Counted from the stretch's first letter, positions 29,162-37,880 are shown. The stretch is DNA of 64,000 bases from Actinomyces mediterranea (GCF_900155595.1 NZ_FTPB01000004.1:1442907-1506906), one strand, 5' to 3'. Program-made: numbers and translations. The notes: generated by a model not told the origin, from the letters alone.

Positions 29162-30412
29162 TCAGTGAGTGTGATGATGCGCTTCGCCGGTTGCGAGCGC
29201 CGTTTCATTCGGGGCCGCCCCAACCGTCGTAGTCGAGACGGTCCTCTCAGCGAGATCGACCCGGTGCACTTGCTCGGTGGCGGGTTCGGTGACCCATGCG
29301 GTAGAACCGTCGACGGTGAGGGAAGGATGCGGGTCCTGCCATTTGCCGGGTCCTTCCCATGCGGCGGTCACGTCGATGGGGTCGCCGATGGACTGTGCGG
29401 CGACGTCAATGGGGTAGAGTCTGCCATCGGTTCCCAGGACCCATGCGTTACCCGCGCCATCGCGCTTGAGGCCTCGCCACGTGTAATGGACGCCCGCAGG
29501 CATGTCGATGACGTTCAGGGTTTTCGCTTCCGTGTCGACGAAGCCGATCTTGTCGAGGGTCACGCCCTCGGCGTGCTTGTCGTTCTTGTAGTCCGTGACG
29601 ACGATGGACGAGTCGGGGGTGGCGAACTCGTTGCCGATGCGCCCATAGTCGGCGTCGGGGCTTCCAATTTTTGTGAACTCGTCGCCATCCCAGATGAGGA
29701 CGCCATTCTCGCAGCCGATGGTGACGATCTCATTCTGTGCGACGCCTTCTCCGTGGACGCCGGGGCATTCGTCACTGCGTGCGATGCGGGTGCCCGCATC
29801 GTCGTCAACGAGGGCGCCCGTGCGCGCTTGAGCGGTGCCGACCGTGCGCACGACGGATCCGTTCTCCAAGACGACGGCGACGCCGTGGTGGGGGGCCTCG
29901 GACTCGATGGCGCGGATCTGGGGCAGTTCGGTGACGGTGGAGTCAGCGGTTCCTCCGAGCCCGTCGGTGGGCAGAGCCTGGATGAGTCCGGTGCCGTCGT
30001 CGAAGAACACGGTGTGGCGGGCGTGAACGACGACATGTCCGGGTTTTTGCGCGGCGATCATGAGGTCGGTGAGTCGCGGATCGCCCCCTCGGGCTCCACT
30101 CGACAGGATGCGGAACCCGCCTTCGGTGGATACCGCGATGTGTTCGCCGTCGCCGTATGCGTTGAGGCGGTTGAAGCCCGACAGCGGAAGATCCGCGATT
30201 TCGTCAAGGGTCGTGGCGTCAAGGACTTTGATGCCCCCGTCGTAGGTGAAGACGAGGCGGGGGGACGTCTCGTCATGGCTGTGGGCGGTTGGAGCGTCGG
30301 CCGATGCGGACGGGGCGTGTACCCCGGTCGTGCATGCGGCGAGCGCGATCATCGCGACGCTTGAGGCCGCAATGGCGACGAGGGGGCGTCGTATGGTGCG
30401 TCGTGTGGTCAT
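29162..30412 (-). CDS. aztD: AztD-like zinc metallochaperone lipoprotein
   Basis: A secreted beta-propeller protein resembling AztD, the zinc chaperone that hands zinc to the substrate-binding protein AztC. The signal peptide ends in a lipobox (MIALAAC) and is followed by a short HSHDE motif, a candidate zinc site; the C-terminus is His-rich (EAHHHTH). Propeller-like repeats include VFTYDGGIKVLDATT and GCENGVLIWDGDEFTKIG. I chose ATG 30412 (AGGA 7 bp upstream); an in-frame GTG at 30427 would add five residues. It is the last gene of the minus-strand zinc operon, 57 bp after aztC. Confidence 0.82.
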   Translation of the reverse strand: MTTRRTIRRPLVAIAASSVAMIALAACTTGVHAPSASADAPTAHSHDETSPRLVFTYDGGIKVLDATTLDEIADLPLSGFNRLNAYGDGEHIAVSTEGGFRILSSGARGGDPRLTDLMIAAQKPGHVVVHARHTVFFDDGTGLIQALPTDGLGGTADSTVTELPQIRAIESEAPHHGVAVVLENGSVVRTVGTAQARTGALVDDDAGTRIARSDECPGVHGEGVAQNEIVTIGCENGVLIWDGDEFTKIGSPDADYGRIGNEFATPDSSIVVTDYKNDKHAEGVTLDKIGFVDTEAKTLNVIDMPAGVHYTWRGLKRDGAGNAWVLGTDGRLYPIDVAAQSIGDPIDVTAAWEGPGKWQDPHPSLTVDGSTAWVTEPATEQVHRVDLAERTVSTTTVGAAPNETALATGEAHHHTH

Positions 30413-30428
30413 AAATGGTCCTTTCACG

Positions 30429-30444
30429 GCTCCCGATCGGGAGC
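30429..30444. repeat. 16-bp perfect palindrome between aztC and aztD
   Basis: GCTCCCGATCGGGAGC reads the same on both strands. It sits in the 57-bp gap between the aztC stop and the aztD start, so it could be an operator, an RNA-processing hairpin or a weak attenuator. It does not resemble the Zur-like box of this locus. Confidence 0.4.
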
Positions 30445-30469
30445 GGATCTGATGATGGGCGGTGGCGCT

Positions 30470-31384
30470 CTATCGGGTGAGGGCGCCGGTGATGCGCTGG
30501 GTGTTGATGCGCATCATGTCGAGGTAGGTGGCCGCTTCTGTGCCGGGTTCCGTGAGGGACTCGGTGTAGAGGGGGACGACCTCGACATCGACTCCCGCCT
30601 GCGCGGCCAGTGCGTCGGCGAGCGCGGTGGGAGAAGATGATTCAGCGAAGATCGCCGGTACTCGCGCCGTTGTAATCGCATCGGCGAGGTCGGCGAGGTC
30701 GGATGCGCTCGGCGAGGCGAGAGTCGCTCCTCCGGGGATGATGACGCCGATGATGGTGAAGCCGTAGCGGCGGGCGAGGTAGCCGAAGACGTGATGATTG
30801 GTGACGAGGGCGCGCCGTGAGAGGGCGATGGATGCGAAAGAATCGTTCATGTGGCGGTCGAGTTCGTCGAGGGAGGCGAGGTAGGCGGAGGCATTGGAGT
30901 GCAGCGCCTGGGTGTCGATGCCGTCGACCGCGCGGGTGAGGGATTCTTCGAGTGCGCGCACGACGCCGGCCATCTGAGTCGGGTCGGTCCACCAGTGGGG
31001 ATCTGGGCCGGATGCATCATCTGTGGCGTAGTCGAGGACGTTGACGTGCGCTCCGGCTTCGAAGACGGTGACGCCTGCGGCGCGGGCGGCGTCGATATGC
31101 GTGGCGAGCCCTTCTTCGAGGCCGAGTCCGTTGGCCACCAGCAGGTCTGCTTTTTGCATAGCGAGGGCGTCTTGTGCGGAGACTCCGAAAGAGTGGGGAT
31201 CAGCGTTGGCGGGCATGAGGGTGATGACGCCGACTTGGTCGCCTATGAGTGCGCGCGTGATGTCGCCGAGGATATTGGTCGTGACGACGATCGGTGCGGA
31301 TGAGCGGGTCTGGGTGCAGGCGGTGAGGGCGCTGAGGATCAGTGCGGGCGCGATGAGGAGCGCTGCGATGCGTTGCAGGTTCAC
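30470..31384 (-). CDS. aztC: Zinc ABC transporter substrate-binding lipoprotein (ZnuA/AztC-like)
   Basis: A cluster A-I metal-binding lipoprotein of 304 residues. The lipobox is LSALTAC. Metal ligands typical of ZnuA/TroA proteins are visible: DPHSFG (His), GPDPHWWTDP (His), LVTNHHVFGYLARRYG (His) and IFAESSSP (acidic). A long His-rich loop, as in E. coli ZnuA, is absent, which fits AztC-type proteins that take zinc from AztD. The start is GTG 31384 inside the overlapping stop of the upstream gene (GTGA). The metal could be manganese, but the AztD neighbours and Zur-like box favour zinc. Confidence 0.88.
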   Translation of the reverse strand: MNLQRIAALLIAPALILSALTACTQTRSSAPIVVTTNILGDITRALIGDQVGVITLMPANADPHSFGVSAQDALAMQKADLLVANGLGLEEGLATHIDAARAAGVTVFEAGAHVNVLDYATDDASGPDPHWWTDPTQMAGVVRALEESLTRAVDGIDTQALHSNASAYLASLDELDRHMNDSFASIALSRRALVTNHHVFGYLARRYGFTIIGVIIPGGATLASPSASDLADLADAITTARVPAIFAESSSPTALADALAAQAGVDVEVVPLYTESLTEPGTEAATYLDMMRINTQRITGALTR

Positions 31385-32604
31385 AGTCCGACCTCCAGAA
31401 CATGGGCGATCGAGGGGTGTGGAATGATGCGGGCCGTGCGTGCGTCGTCGGCGGGCGCGATTTCGAGGATGTTGTCCCGGTCTGCTGCGCTCACGTAGGT
31501 TCGATCGCGCGTCACGTGCAGGTCGTCGGGTCGAAGCGATGTGGAGGCGATGGGTTCTGAGATCGTGACGGGTAACGAGTCGGATGCGGCTTCCCATACG
31601 AGGATTCGTCCATTGGCGTCGACGCCGACGACGCGTCCCTTCGAGTCGCCCAGTGCGGCGACTGCCTGCAGGGGGCCGTCCGAATCGAGGTGTGTCCATG
31701 TCGACTCTGCGATGTTGAGGTACCAGGCGCCGCCGGTGGGGTCGAGTCCCGCGACCTGTGGGCGTCCGGGACGACCGTGGAGTGAGGTGGGGCGGGCTGT
31801 GGGATCGGTCCCGTCGGGCATGTCGATCCGTTGCGCCGTCCACTGTTTCGTGTAGGCGTCGGCGTGAACGACGAGGACCCCGCCATCGCATGTGAAGACG
31901 GCGCCGGCGCGCGTGGTGATCCCACCTGTGGGATTCGTGCATTCGCCGTCGGGCGCCGAGCCGATGGCGCTCCCGCCATGCGCTGTGATGCGCAGCTTTC
32001 CCTCGTGAATGCGCGCCCAACCGTCTGCGAGGGGAGCGGCCCAGGAACCGTCGTCGACGGGGGAGGCGTCGAGGAGGGTGACGCGCCCGTGACCGAGGTC
32101 CTCGCGATCGAAGAGGTAAGCGGTTGTTGCGATGCGCAGCGCCGTCGCCGACTCTGAAGAGGACAGGGAAATACTCGTGTCGGCGCCGATGGGCTCGATT
32201 CCCAGGGTGTCGGGGAGCTCGCCGAGATCTCGGATCGACGCCTGGTAGTGGTGCTGGTGGTCGCCATGATCGACGGTCCATACGCCTGAGTCGATGAGGT
32301 GGAGGCGCCCGTCGGCGTCGCTGCCTGCGATGAACCGCGAGTCGGTGGCGAAGGGCCCTGCGGGGTCGAGGGTGCTCGCAGCGGCGGAGTGCAGGTCGGC
32401 GAGTCCGAGAAGGGTGAGGGAACCGGATGAGTCGAGTACGGCGAGGGAGACGGCGGGCTCTGCGAGTTCGGTGGCGCCTTCCACCCAGCCGTGGGGGTGG
32501 GCGGAAGGAGTGGCCTCGTCGGTGGGGCCTGCGGTTGCGCAGGAGGCGATGAGTGCACACGCTCCGATCAGGGTGCTTGCGGCGAGCATGGGCGAGCGGG
32601 TCAT
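31381..32604 (-). CDS. Second AztD-like beta-propeller lipoprotein
   Basis: A 407-residue probable lipoprotein (lipobox IASC, residues about 19-22) with beta-propeller repeats such as GRLHLIDSGVWTV and NGRILVWEAAS. It resembles the aztD product in layout, with a short HPHGW motif after the lipid anchor and a His-rich insert VDHGDHQHHYQ near residue 110, but the two sequences are strongly diverged. It is translationally coupled to both neighbours: ATGA with the permease, GTGA with aztC. It probably also carries zinc at the cell surface; whether it serves the same transporter is inference. Confidence 0.7.
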   Translation of the reverse strand: MTRSPMLAASTLIGACALIASCATAGPTDEATPSAHPHGWVEGATELAEPAVSLAVLDSSGSLTLLGLADLHSAAASTLDPAGPFATDSRFIAGSDADGRLHLIDSGVWTVDHGDHQHHYQASIRDLGELPDTLGIEPIGADTSISLSSSESATALRIATTAYLFDREDLGHGRVTLLDASPVDDGSWAAPLADGWARIHEGKLRITAHGGSAIGSAPDGECTNPTGGITTRAGAVFTCDGGVLVVHADAYTKQWTAQRIDMPDGTDPTARPTSLHGRPGRPQVAGLDPTGGAWYLNIAESTWTHLDSDGPLQAVAALGDSKGRVVGVDANGRILVWEAASDSLPVTISEPIASTSLRPDDLHVTRDRTYVSAADRDNILEIAPADDARTARIIPHPSIAHVLEVGL

Positions 32605-33452
32605 TGGTGTCCTCCGGTGGGAAGCGGGGCGGCGGATGTGCGGCGGATCAATGGGGTGATGAGGACTCCTGTGAGGAAGAGAACGCCGGAGAGGGCGGAG
32701 ATGGACGCTCCGGCTGCGGTGCCGGCGTACCAGGAGATGTAGAGTCCGCCGATGACGGCGATAGTGGCGATGAGTCCTGCGAGGATCATGGTGGATGCCA
32801 CGGAGTGCGACCATAGGCGCGCGGTGGCGGGAGGGGCGATGAGAAGGGCGACGACGAGGAGGGAGCCAACTGCCCGGTATGAGGCGACGACGGCGAGCGT
32901 GACGAGGATCGTCATCGTGAAGGAGGCCAGTCGGGGCCGCATGTGCAGGGTGTGCGCGACAGACTCATCGAGTGCGAGGGCGAGCAGCGGCCTGCGCAAT
33001 GCGAGTGTGAGGGCGAGTGTGAGTCCGAGGGCCGCGACGAGGACCGTCAGCTCGTTGCGGCTGATGGCGAGGATGTCGCCGAAGAGGATCGCGGTCAGAT
33101 CGGTGGCGAAGCTGCGTGAGCGCGACACGATGATGACGCCGACGGAGAGCATGGTGACGAAGGCGATGCCGATGGCGGTGTCTTGGGAGAGTCTGGCGCG
33201 TCGCGTCAGCCAGCCGATGCCGGTCGCCATGACGAGGGCGGAAGCCCCTGCGCCGACGAGCGGATGCCATCCGGCGAGGGCGGCGACGGCGACGCCGGGG
33301 AGCATTCCATGGGAGATGGCTTCTCCGAGGAATGCCATTTTGCGGATGATGACCCATGTTCCGGCCAGGGCGCAGATCCATGCGGCGAGGGTGCCGCCGA
33401 TGAGGGCGTTGGTGAAGAACCCTGCATTGAGTGGGACGAGGAGGAAAGACAC
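32601..33452 (-). CDS. aztB: Zinc ABC transporter permease (ZnuB/AztB-like)
   Basis: An ABC-3 family membrane permease of 283 residues with about eight hydrophobic helices. Typical segments are FLGEAISHGMLPGVAVA near the N-terminus and GSLLVVALLIAPPATARLW near residue 195. It is the first gene of the minus-strand unit aztB - AztD-like - aztC - aztD. The start GTG at 33452 has no Shine-Dalgarno sequence upstream; a TATTAT hexamer about 7 bp before it suggests a leaderless transcript. The Zur-like box lies 14 bp upstream. Confidence 0.9.
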   Translation of the reverse strand: MSFLLVPLNAGFFTNALIGGTLAAWICALAGTWVIIRKMAFLGEAISHGMLPGVAVAALAGWHPLVGAGASALVMATGIGWLTRRARLSQDTAIGIAFVTMLSVGVIIVSRSRSFATDLTAILFGDILAISRNELTVLVAALGLTLALTLALRRPLLALALDESVAHTLHMRPRLASFTMTILVTLAVVASYRAVGSLLVVALLIAPPATARLWSHSVASTMILAGLIATIAVIGGLYISWYAGTAAGASISALSGVLFLTGVLITPLIRRTSAAPLPTGGHQ

Positions 33453-33457
33453 ACTGA

Positions 33458-33463
33458 TATAAT
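33458..33463 (+). promoter_or_regulatory. Consensus -10 hexamer upstream of aztA
   Basis: TATAAT on the plus strand. On the minus strand the overlapping bases read TATTAT, usable by aztB. Transcription in the plus direction would start near 33470, inside the Zur-like box. Confidence 0.5.
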
Positions 33464-33465
33464 AA

Positions 33466-33486
33466 TGAGAATGATTTGCGATAACA
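33466..33486. promoter_or_regulatory. Zur-like operator between divergent aztB and aztA
   Basis: The 21-bp stretch beginning TGAGAATGATTTGCGATAAC matches the general form of actinobacterial Zur boxes (TGA-AATGATT--C-TT--CA) at most positions. It overlaps the probable aztA start site and lies directly upstream of the aztB promoter, so bound Zur would block both. It is AT-rich in GC-rich surroundings. I compared it with the consensus from memory only. Confidence 0.6.
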
Positions 33487-33497
33487 ATTCGCGGGGG

Positions 33498-34142
33498 ATG
33501 GGACGCCCGTCACCCCTGTGCCTGCACGACGTGAGAGTCATGCGTTCTCACGTATGCGCGCTCGACTCTCTCACCGTCGATATCCGACCCGCAGAGGTCA
33601 CTCTCGTGCGCGGGGGCAATGGCTCGGGCAAATCAACCCTCCTGCTCGCCCTCGCCCAGTGCCTTCCCCTCGCCGACGGACGCATCAGCGGTCTGGCTGG
33701 GCGCAGCACCGCCCTCGTGCCCCAAACTCCCCCTCATACCGGACAACTCCCCTTGACCGTGAGGGCCGCTGTCGCCATGGGCAGGTGGGGGGCGCGCGGA
33801 ATGTTCGCGCCGCTGACGCACGAGGATCACGCGCTCGTCGACGAGTCGTTGCGGATCTTGGGGATCGATGCGATCGCAACACGACAGCTCTCGCAGACCT
33901 CCGGCGGACAGCGTCAACGCGCTCTCGTCGCGCAGGCCCTGACTCGTCGCGCCGACATCCTCCTCCTGGACGAGCCCACCGCTGCCGCGGATGAGCAGTC
34001 GACTCGTATCATCCACGAGGCCGCTGCCGGGCAGGCGGCACAGGGGGCCACTGTCGTTCTCGCCTCTCACGATCCGAGCGCCTGCGATGTGGCCGATAGG
34101 ATCCTCACCCTCGACCGGGGCGTTCTCATCGACGAGAGGTGA
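33498..34142 (+). CDS. aztA: Zinc ABC transporter ATP-binding protein (ZnuC/AztA-like)
   Basis: An ABC ATPase of about 214 residues. The Walker A is RGGNGSGKSTLL, the signature is QTSGGQRQRALVAQAL, the Walker B is ADILLLDEPTAA and the switch His is in LASHDPS. It should power the AztB permease; it is divergent from the other zinc genes across a 45-bp shared control region. The start is uncertain. ATG 33498 gives a natural N-terminus (MGRPSPLCLHDVRV) but has a G-run immediately against it. ATG 33471 would fit a leaderless transcript from the TATAAT at 33458. Confidence 0.87.
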   Translation: MGRPSPLCLHDVRVMRSHVCALDSLTVDIRPAEVTLVRGGNGSGKSTLLLALAQCLPLADGRISGLAGRSTALVPQTPPHTGQLPLTVRAAVAMGRWGARGMFAPLTHEDHALVDESLRILGIDAIATRQLSQTSGGQRQRALVAQALTRRADILLLDEPTAAADEQSTRIIHEAAAGQAAQGATVVLASHDPSACDVADRILTLDRGVLIDER

Positions 34143-34297
34143 GCGGGACCGCCCCGACGAGGCGGGGCGAGCGTGCCGGACGTGATGCTCATCTCGAAAT
34201 GGGCTCCCGTTGCCACGACTCGATAGGATCGTCCCATCATCACTGCGGGTGTGCGTATCCCTCGCCTCCCGCGTGGGCGAAGACGAGGAGAACACAG

Positions 34298-35794
34298 TTG
34301 ACCGCTCTCAATGTGGCAGTCATCGGCGCAGGCCCGGCAGGCATCTACGCATCGGACATTCTGTCGAAGTCTGGACTCGAGGTGAATATCGATCTCTTCG
34401 AGCGGCTCCCCGCCCCCTATGGCCTCGTCCGCTACGGCGTCGCTCCCGATCACCCGCGCATCAAGCAGATCATCGTCGCTTTGTACAAGATCCTTCAGCG
34501 CGGCGATATTCGCCTCCTCGGCAATGTCGAAGTCGGTCGTGACATCACCATCGGCGATCTCAAAGACCACTATGACGCGGTGATCATCGCGACGGGCGCC
34601 GACCGAGACGCGCCGCTGCGCATTCCCGGCGTTGATCTGCCCGAGTCCTACGGGGCGGCCGACTTTGTGTCCTGGTACGACGGCAACCCCGACTACCCGC
34701 GAACCTGGCCGCTCAACGCGCGCAATGTCGCAGTCATCGGCGTCGGCAATGTTGCCCTCGACGTGGCGCGAGTCCTCGCGAAGCATGCCGACGATATGCT
34801 CGTGACCGAGGTGCCCGAGAACGTCGCCCGCGGACTTGCTGAGAATCCCATTACCGACGTCCACGTCTTCGGACGGCGCGGCCCCGCCCAGGTGAAGTTC
34901 ACTCCGCTGGAGCTGCGGGAACTGGGTCACGTGCCCGATGTCGACATCATCGTCTCCGAAGAGGACTTCGAGTTCGACGAGGGTTCCGAAAAGGCGCTGC
35001 GCGAGTCGAATCAGCAGCGTCAGGTCGTCAAGACGCTGACGAACTACGCATCGGTGGATCCCGAGGAGCGCACGGCTTCGCGCCGTATCCACATCCACCT
35101 CTTCCAGGCTCCTGTGGAGATCGTCGCTGATGACAACGGACACGTGAAGGCCCTGCGCACCGAGCGCACCGAACTCACTGGCGACGGGAACGTACGTGGA
35201 ACCGGTCTCATCACAACCTGGCCCGTTGAAGCAGTATATCGCGCGGTCGGCTACTACTCCTCGCCGATCCCGGGAGTGCCCTTCGATACGGCGCGTGGCG
35301 TGGTCCCCAATATTGAGGGTCGCGTCATTCCTGAAGTCGGTGCAACGGTCGAGGACGCTCTGTCGGGCATTTACGCGACTGGCTGGATCAAGCGAGGCCC
35401 TGTCGGCCTTATCGGTTCAACGAAGTCTGATGCCCAGCAGACGATCGCCCACCTCGTTGAAGACGCCAATGAGGGGAAGTTGCACGCTGCGACCTCGGCT
35501 GTCGGGCATGAGGCGATGGTGGCGCTGTTGGAGGAGCGCGGCGTTGAGTACACGACCTGGCAGGGTTGGGAGCTCCTCGATGAATATGAACGTCAACTCG
35601 GCGAGGCCTTCGGCGATGTGCCGGGTGATCGCGGTGGGCGTGAGCGTATCAAGGTCGTGTCGCGCCGCGCGATGACGGATATCTCCCGCGGGACGTATGA
35701 GGGCGCAGACCTCATCGGCGAGATGGGGGAAATGGGTGTTCCCGCCGCTCCCGATCGTTTCGGCGACTATACCGGTCCGGGCCGGAAGGTCTGA
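34298..35794 (+). CDS. Ferredoxin/adrenodoxin-type NADP+ reductase (FprA-like)
   Basis: An FAD flavoprotein of 498 residues that exchanges electrons between NADPH and ferredoxin. NVAVIGAGPAGIYASDIL binds FAD at the N-terminus, RYGVAPDHPRIKQI is the family signature, NVAVIGVGNVALDVARVL binds NADP and YATGWIKRGPVGLIGSTKSDA is the conserved C-terminal FAD/NADP motif. The start is TTG 34298, chosen because GAGGAG lies 7 bp upstream; the frame stays open another 159 bp, but that extension has no family resemblance. Confidence 0.92.
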   Translation: MTALNVAVIGAGPAGIYASDILSKSGLEVNIDLFERLPAPYGLVRYGVAPDHPRIKQIIVALYKILQRGDIRLLGNVEVGRDITIGDLKDHYDAVIIATGADRDAPLRIPGVDLPESYGAADFVSWYDGNPDYPRTWPLNARNVAVIGVGNVALDVARVLAKHADDMLVTEVPENVARGLAENPITDVHVFGRRGPAQVKFTPLELRELGHVPDVDIIVSEEDFEFDEGSEKALRESNQQRQVVKTLTNYASVDPEERTASRRIHIHLFQAPVEIVADDNGHVKALRTERTELTGDGNVRGTGLITTWPVEAVYRAVGYYSSPIPGVPFDTARGVVPNIEGRVIPEVGATVEDALSGIYATGWIKRGPVGLIGSTKSDAQQTIAHLVEDANEGKLHAATSAVGHEAMVALLEERGVEYTTWQGWELLDEYERQLGEAFGDVPGDRGGRERIKVVSRRAMTDISRGTYEGADLIGEMGEMGVPAAPDRFGDYTGPGRKV

Positions 35795-35904
35795 TCCGGC
35801 GCCCGTCGGCGGCGCTGTGATCACACGGGTCCAGTTACTCAGTATTTAGCGGGGGTCCAGTCGATTCACAGGAGATGTACAGGCGAGGTCCATAGAGTGT
35901 GGCT

Positions 35905-36786
35905 ATGACGCACCGCAGCTATCACAATGGCTTGAAGACGGTTGCCCTCCTCGGCGGCATGTGGGCACTGCTTCTCGCCATTGGCGCGCTGATCGCCGGG
36001 AGTACCGGCCGTTCCATCTGGATCTGGGTCTTCGCCGGAGTCGGCCTTCTTCAAACGGCCTACGCCTATTGGAATTCTGCCACCCTCGCGCTGCGGTCGA
36101 TGAATGCTTACCAGGTGAGTGAGGCGCAGCGCCCCGACCTGTACCGCATCGTCCGCGAACTCGCCGAGCGTGCGAATCAACCGATGCCGACCATCTGGAT
36201 CGCGCCGACTACGACGCCGAACGCCTTCGCCACGGGGCGGGACCCCCGGCATGCCGCAGTGTGCTGCACGGAGGGGATCTTGGAGATCCTCGGTGAGAGG
36301 GAACTCAGGGGCGTTCTCGGACACGAACTCATGCACGTCTACAACCGAGACATCCTCACGTCTTCAGTTGCAGCGGCGCTGGCGGGGCTCATCACGTCGG
36401 TGGCGCAGTTCCTCATGCTCTTCGGCGGAGGCTCGCGCAGAAGCGACGAGGGCGGAGGAGTGGGCGTCCTCGCCTCCATCGCGATCGCACTTCTGGCACC
36501 GTTCGCAGCGACGCTCATCCAGTTCTCGCTGTCGCGCACGCGCGAGTTCGACGCCGACGAGGACGGGTCCACACTGACGGGTGACCCGCTCGCACTGGCG
36601 TCTGCGCTTCGCAAGTTGGAGATGGTGACCGACCACTACCCTCTTGAGTCGACCCCTGCGAATCAGAATGTCGCGGCGATGATGATCGCCAATCCGTTCC
36701 GCGGTGCCGGGGTGAAGAACCTCTTCTCGACGCACCCCCCGATGGAGGAGCGCATTGCCCGGCTCGAGCAGATGGCGGGCTACTGA
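35905..36786 (+). CDS. htpX: M48 membrane metalloprotease HtpX
   Basis: A membrane zinc protease of about 293 residues that degrades misfolded membrane proteins. The first ~60 residues contain two hydrophobic helices, the zinc motif is GHELMHVYNRD (HELMH) near residue 140, two more helices follow, and RTREFDADEDGS supplies the third ligand Glu. The C-terminal FSTHPPMEERIARLE is a family hallmark. ATG 35905 and GTG 35899 are both possible starts; neither has a strong ribosome site. It stands alone, convergent with the yajQ gene. Confidence 0.92.
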   Translation: MTHRSYHNGLKTVALLGGMWALLLAIGALIAGSTGRSIWIWVFAGVGLLQTAYAYWNSATLALRSMNAYQVSEAQRPDLYRIVRELAERANQPMPTIWIAPTTTPNAFATGRDPRHAAVCCTEGILEILGERELRGVLGHELMHVYNRDILTSSVAAALAGLITSVAQFLMLFGGGSRRSDEGGGVGVLASIAIALLAPFAATLIQFSLSRTREFDADEDGSTLTGDPLALASALRKLEMVTDHYPLESTPANQNVAAMMIANPFRGAGVKNLFSTHPPMEERIARLEQMAGY

Positions 36787-36829
36787 CGCGACGCTCGTCT
36801 GTCGTCGGCAAAGAGGGAAAGCATGCGCA

Positions 36830-37333
36830 TCAACGGTAGTTGACGAATTGCAGTGCGACGTCGAACTTGTCGCCCTCGGGGCCCTTGAGCAGTGCGATCA
36901 CCGCTTGGAGGTCGTCGCGGGACTTCGAGCTGACTCGCAACTCGTCGCCGTGGATCTGCGCCTTGACGCCCTTGGGCCCCTCATCGCGGATGAGCTTGGC
37001 AATCTTCTTCGCCGTGTCCTGAGCGATGCCCTCGCGCAGGGGCGTCACGAGCTTGTAGATCTTGCCCGACGGCTTGGGCTCGCGGTCCTTGTAGTCGAGG
37101 CTCTTGAGTGAGAGCCCGCGGCGGATGAGTTTCGTCTGGAGCACGTCGAGGATCGCCATGACCCGATCCGCAGAGTTCGCCTCCATTTCAATGGTGTCCC
37201 CCGACAGTCGGATCGCAGCATCGACGCCCCTGAAGTCGTATCGGGTCGAGATCTCCTTCGCGGCCTGATTGACGGCGTTGTCGACCTCTTGACGGTCGAG
37301 CTTCGAGACGATGTCGAATGATGAATCGGCCAT
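36830..37333 (-). CDS. yajQ: YajQ family nucleotide-binding protein
   Basis: A 167-residue protein of the YajQ/UPF0234 family, with the conserved start [20 protein letters not shown] and end [12 protein letters not shown]. Members bind nucleotides, including cyclic di-GMP in some proteobacteria; the role in actinobacteria is not settled. AGGAGG stands 7 bp before the ATG at 37333. The frame runs on upstream to 37684 but crosses the tRNA-Tyr gene, so that extension is not real. Confidence 0.93.
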   Translation of the reverse strand: MADSSFDIVSKLDRQEVDNAVNQAAKEISTRYDFRGVDAAIRLSGDTIEMEANSADRVMAILDVLQTKLIRRGLSLKSLDYKDREPKPSGKIYKLVTPLREGIAQDTAKKIAKLIRDEGPKGVKAQIHGDELRVSSKSRDDLQAVIALLKGPEGDKFDVALQFVNYR

Positions 37334-37426
37334 GGTGGCGCCTCCTGTTTCAGTGCTGATCGACGGTAGTTGTAGATCACAGCTTGTCGCCCCTGAACGG
37401 ATTGGCGTTCGAGGCTCCCGCCCTGT

Positions 37427-37432
37427 TATTCT
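37427..37432 (+). promoter_or_regulatory. Possible -10 hexamer of the tRNA/rpmG cluster
   Basis: TATTCT lies 26 bp before the tRNA-Tyr gene, with a poor TTGGCG 19 bp further upstream. The position suits a tRNA promoter, but the evidence is weak. Confidence 0.3.
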
Positions 37433-37458
37433 TTCACGGCACCGCGAAAGCGGCGCGC

Positions 37459-37543
37459 GGCGGGGTTCCCGAGTGGCCAAAGGGATCTGACTGTAAATCA
37501 GACGCGGAATGCTTCGGGGGTTCGAATCCCTCCCCCGCCACCA
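37459..37543 (+). tRNA. tRNA-Tyr (anticodon GTA)
   Basis: A class II tRNA with a long variable arm. The 7-bp acceptor stem is GGCGGGG/CCCCGCC, the anticodon loop is CTGTAAA between TCTGA and TCAGA, and the T arm contains GGTTCGAATCC. The CCA end is encoded (37541-37543). Confidence 0.95.
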
Positions 37544-37651
37544 TCTTGATGACGATCGGGCAACTGGTCGAGCACAAGAGATGCCTGTGAGTTCCTTCTC
37601 AACGGTGCAGATTGCGCAAGCCGTCAGCGCTGGGATAGGCTCTACGGCATT

Positions 37652-37724
37652 GCCCCGATAGCTCAGTCGGCAGAGCGTCTCCATGGTAAGGAGAAGGTCA
37701 AGGGTTCGATTCCCTTTCGGGGCT
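37652..37724 (+). tRNA. tRNA-Thr (anticodon GGT)
   Basis: A cloverleaf with acceptor GCCCCGA/TCGGGGC and anticodon loop ATGGTAA between TCTCC and GGAGA. The T arm is AGGGTTCGATTCCCT. No CCA is encoded after the discriminator T. Confidence 0.95.
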
Positions 37725-37752
37725 CTGGTTGCGGCTGCGGTCGCGCCTTAGC

Positions 37753-37829
37753 GGCGGGGTAGCTCAGCTGGTCAGAGCGCACGACTCATAATCGTGAGGT
37801 CGCGGGTTCGAGCCCCGCCCCCGCTACCA
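37753..37829 (+). tRNA. tRNA-Met (anticodon CAT, probably elongator)
   Basis: A cloverleaf with acceptor GGCGGGG/CCCCGCT (first pair G-T) and anticodon loop CTCATAA between CACGA and TCGTG. CCA is encoded at 37827-37829. The paired first position argues against an initiator tRNA. A CAT anticodon could also be tRNA-Ile with lysidine, but the position just before rpmG is that of the elongator Met gene in actinobacteria. Confidence 0.93.
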
Positions 37830-37880
37830 CAACGACAGGTCGCGCGCCGACACCACAATTCAGCAAAAGAGGAACCAACC

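Noticed and set aside
29057..30364. 435-codon plus-strand ORF opposite aztD
   Set aside because: It is the antisense shadow of a well supported lipoprotein gene; composition is Gly/Val/Asp-rich nonsense.
36830..37684. Longer yajQ frame running to 37684
   Set aside because: It would read through the tRNA-Tyr gene antisense; the ATG at 37333 has an excellent ribosome site.
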